Below are positions 62,410-64,000 of a DNA stretch of 64,000 bases, in pieces; the stretch's first letter is position 1; every line of letters begins with the position of its first letter. Source of the DNA: Balanoglossus misakiensis. Taxonomy: Eukaryota > Hemichordata. Location: contig CM082579.2 in NCBI GenBank assembly GCA_040954595.2, positions 9,982,001 through 10,046,000 on the forward strand, written 5' to 3'. Below the pieces are notes generated by a model, which ran no database searches, had not been told where the DNA came from, and was given only the letters and a program-made list of their open reading frames with translations. The position numbers and the translations under genes were made by a program.

Positions 62410-64000
62410 CTGGGCAAAATGATTGATATACGACAATATACGTAAAACTACTAAGTTTGTACATTTGACATATACGTTTCATATACGTGCATTTACGTAA
62501 CAAATGCAAGCTGCTAGATATGTGTACAAATACGTGAAGTATACATCATGTACACGTTCTCTTACATATACGTTCCGCAGATCTACGTATTTGTAGTTAT
62601 TTTCTACCGAATAGTGTGCCTACAGTATACATCCATGTATATGTACGTATATTCATGCTAATTATTAGGATTATTTGGACCACCCGTTTTTAAAAGCAAA
62701 CGCTTTCAAAAGTTTGATGAAAGATCTGGGTCGCACTTCTGCGGCCACTTTATGTCGCAAAACGCTGGTTGTTTTACGACGTTTTACGACGTCCACCTCC
62801 GGTACATAGAAACACCAGCACCGCTGGCAGTCACTGTACGCCGTCAACCGTGTGCATAAGTTTGTTTCAACACCAGACAAAGCGAAAGAAGAGTTGTCAC
62901 AGAAACTTGATAGTCTGGACGCAGAACAGAAGTCTTTGAGGGAAAATCGACATGCGGCGGTGATAATCTATGCACCAACAAAGGAAGACCGGATCGTATG
63001 ATTTTTGTAAGTTTAAACATACATCGTGTTTTGGTCTTGTCCATATCCACCCCACCCATGTGTCTGCGTTTTGACACTATTTCTACTCGTTGTTAGTCCG
63101 AGTCCTTTTTATTTCTGCCGTTTGCATTAGTGCATCAAGCATGTCTATATAGAACTAGAAACAGGTTTTGATTGACAATTTGACATTTCCACCAAGCATT
63201 TGTATTGTTATCTCAAATGTCCCTTGTTTTACTTTGCAGCGGCAGGTAAAGCACTCAGCTTTATGTAACCATAGAAGATTCATCTGATACAAGTAACAAC
63301 CAACGAGTAAGTATATCTCTTTTATTCTTAGACTTTTCATTCAATTTGGTGTAGTATGATTTATAACATTGAGCATAACCCGTAGAGAAAAAAGACGCGG
63401 AACATCGGCCAAGATCAAAGGCCTTGAGGATTAGCTAGAACAAAAGATAAACAAACTGGGTTGATTTTCATGTGTGCGCTACAGCTTGGTGTTTCATGGT
63501 TGACGACAAGTACAAAAGATGCATATAAGCGCGGGATTGCTGGATTGCCAGAATAGCTGACGTTCAGATATTTTAGCAGCTACTGAGCTTGGATACTTGG
63601 TAGCTCTAACCATGCTCTTACGCGTGATAGTGAGCAACTATTCAGTCATAACTATTTGACCTTGGTTGCGATAACATCACATTGAATCTGTATGCTTTTT
63701 TGTACCTTGTCAACATGACAGATAACAAAGTAAACAATTGGAAGGTGTGAAGACATTTCCCATGGCCCGATTTGTTGAATGCAAATGAGACATTTTCACC
63801 CATAAACTAAAAACAATGGGGGACGTTTATTATAAACTTAAACAGTGCACTGTCATGTTGGCGACAAAGGTAAAAACAGAACGGACTGACTTGTCGCTGT
63901 GTTCCAGGTGAAGGTGTTTACAGCCCACTCTATATAAACTGCCAGTGGTTCAGACTTCCCAAAAGTTGTAGCTCATAGGCACTGCAGTCAAAGATAAGTG
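62410..64000. other. Upstream region of the GPS gene without recognised exons
   Basis: The signal peptide and first SRCR exon should be here or beyond, but I could not identify them. The only coding-like stretch is on the plus strand at 62810-63001. Confidence 0.45.
62810..63001 (+). CDS. Unrecognised open frame, possible exon
   Basis: A 63-codon frame without ATG, following TAG (62807-62809) and ending at TGA (62999-63001). It contains a charged heptad-like stretch (KAKEELSQKLDSLDAEQKSL) and YAVNRVHKFVSTPD. The upstream sequence ends ...ccacctccggtacatag, a possible acceptor; GTATGA at the end could be a donor overlapping the stop. It may be an exon, a processed-gene remnant or chance. No family recognised. 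Confidence 0.22.
   Translation, partial: KHQHRWQSLYAVNRVHKFVSTPDKAKEELSQKLDSLDAEQKSLRENRHAAVIIYAPTKEDRIV

Noticed and set aside
62671-63077. Minus-strand frames near the right edge as missing 5' SRCR exons
   Set aside because: They contain no SRCR landmarks and no compatible phase-2 donor.

Overview
The window looks like nuclear DNA of an invertebrate deuterostome (cephalochordate, hemichordate or echinoderm grade). The reasons are intron-rich genes with short phase-1 exons that each encode one extracellular module (sushi, cbEGF, HYR, SRCR, pentraxin, ephrin-receptor-like, GPS), a histamine N-methyltransferase-like gene, an intronless rhodopsin-class receptor, and dense microsatellites and small foldback elements. 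I cannot name the species. No rRNA, tRNA, CRISPR, phage or bacterial feature was seen.

Positions 1-15027 and 16600-32166, both minus strand, are two head-to-tail paralogous genes for large secreted mosaic proteins. The right copy (gene A) is complete: 26 coding exons, 4122 nt of CDS, about 1373 residues, from a signal-peptide exon at 32166 to a TAG at 16600. The left copy (gene B) has 24 visible exons (about 1271 residues) and runs off the left edge, where one terminal exon is expected. Order in both: signal peptide, 5 sushi, a cbEGF array holding one ephrin-receptor-like module, 2 sushi, 2 HYR, 1 sushi, 1 ephrin-receptor-like module, then in gene A an acidic tail. The sushi-HYR-HYR-sushi-ephrin block matches the order of the SVEP1/polydom core, but no VWA domain precedes it. 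Every exon was joined by hand with consistent phases.

Positions 32167-36491 are intergenic, with a G/C-strand pentanucleotide satellite and a foldback MITE-like element. Positions 36492-37673 (plus) hold an intronless 393-residue class A GPCR whose DRY motif is replaced by YSY. Positions 37674-45500 are mostly non-coding, but hold three weakly supported minus-strand exons (40481-41376) and a diverged tandem duplication (about 42.05-44.01 kb).

Positions 45501-49860 (minus) hold a five-exon histamine N-methyltransferase-like gene (316 residues) with the known active-site residues in place, a probable signal peptide and a GC-AG intron. Positions 49861-52819 are AT-rich with a 197-bp tandem repeat.

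Positions 52820-62409 (minus, 5' end not in view) hold a receptor-ectodomain gene with SRCR, pentraxin, HYR, GAIN-like and GPS modules, most like polycystin-1/REJ proteins or adhesion GPCRs. Its reading frame meets a TAA directly after the GPS sequence CMCNHL, exactly where the autoproteolysis bond would lie. This is the most unusual observation in the window. Positions 62410-64000 hold no convincing gene apart from one short plus-strand ORF.
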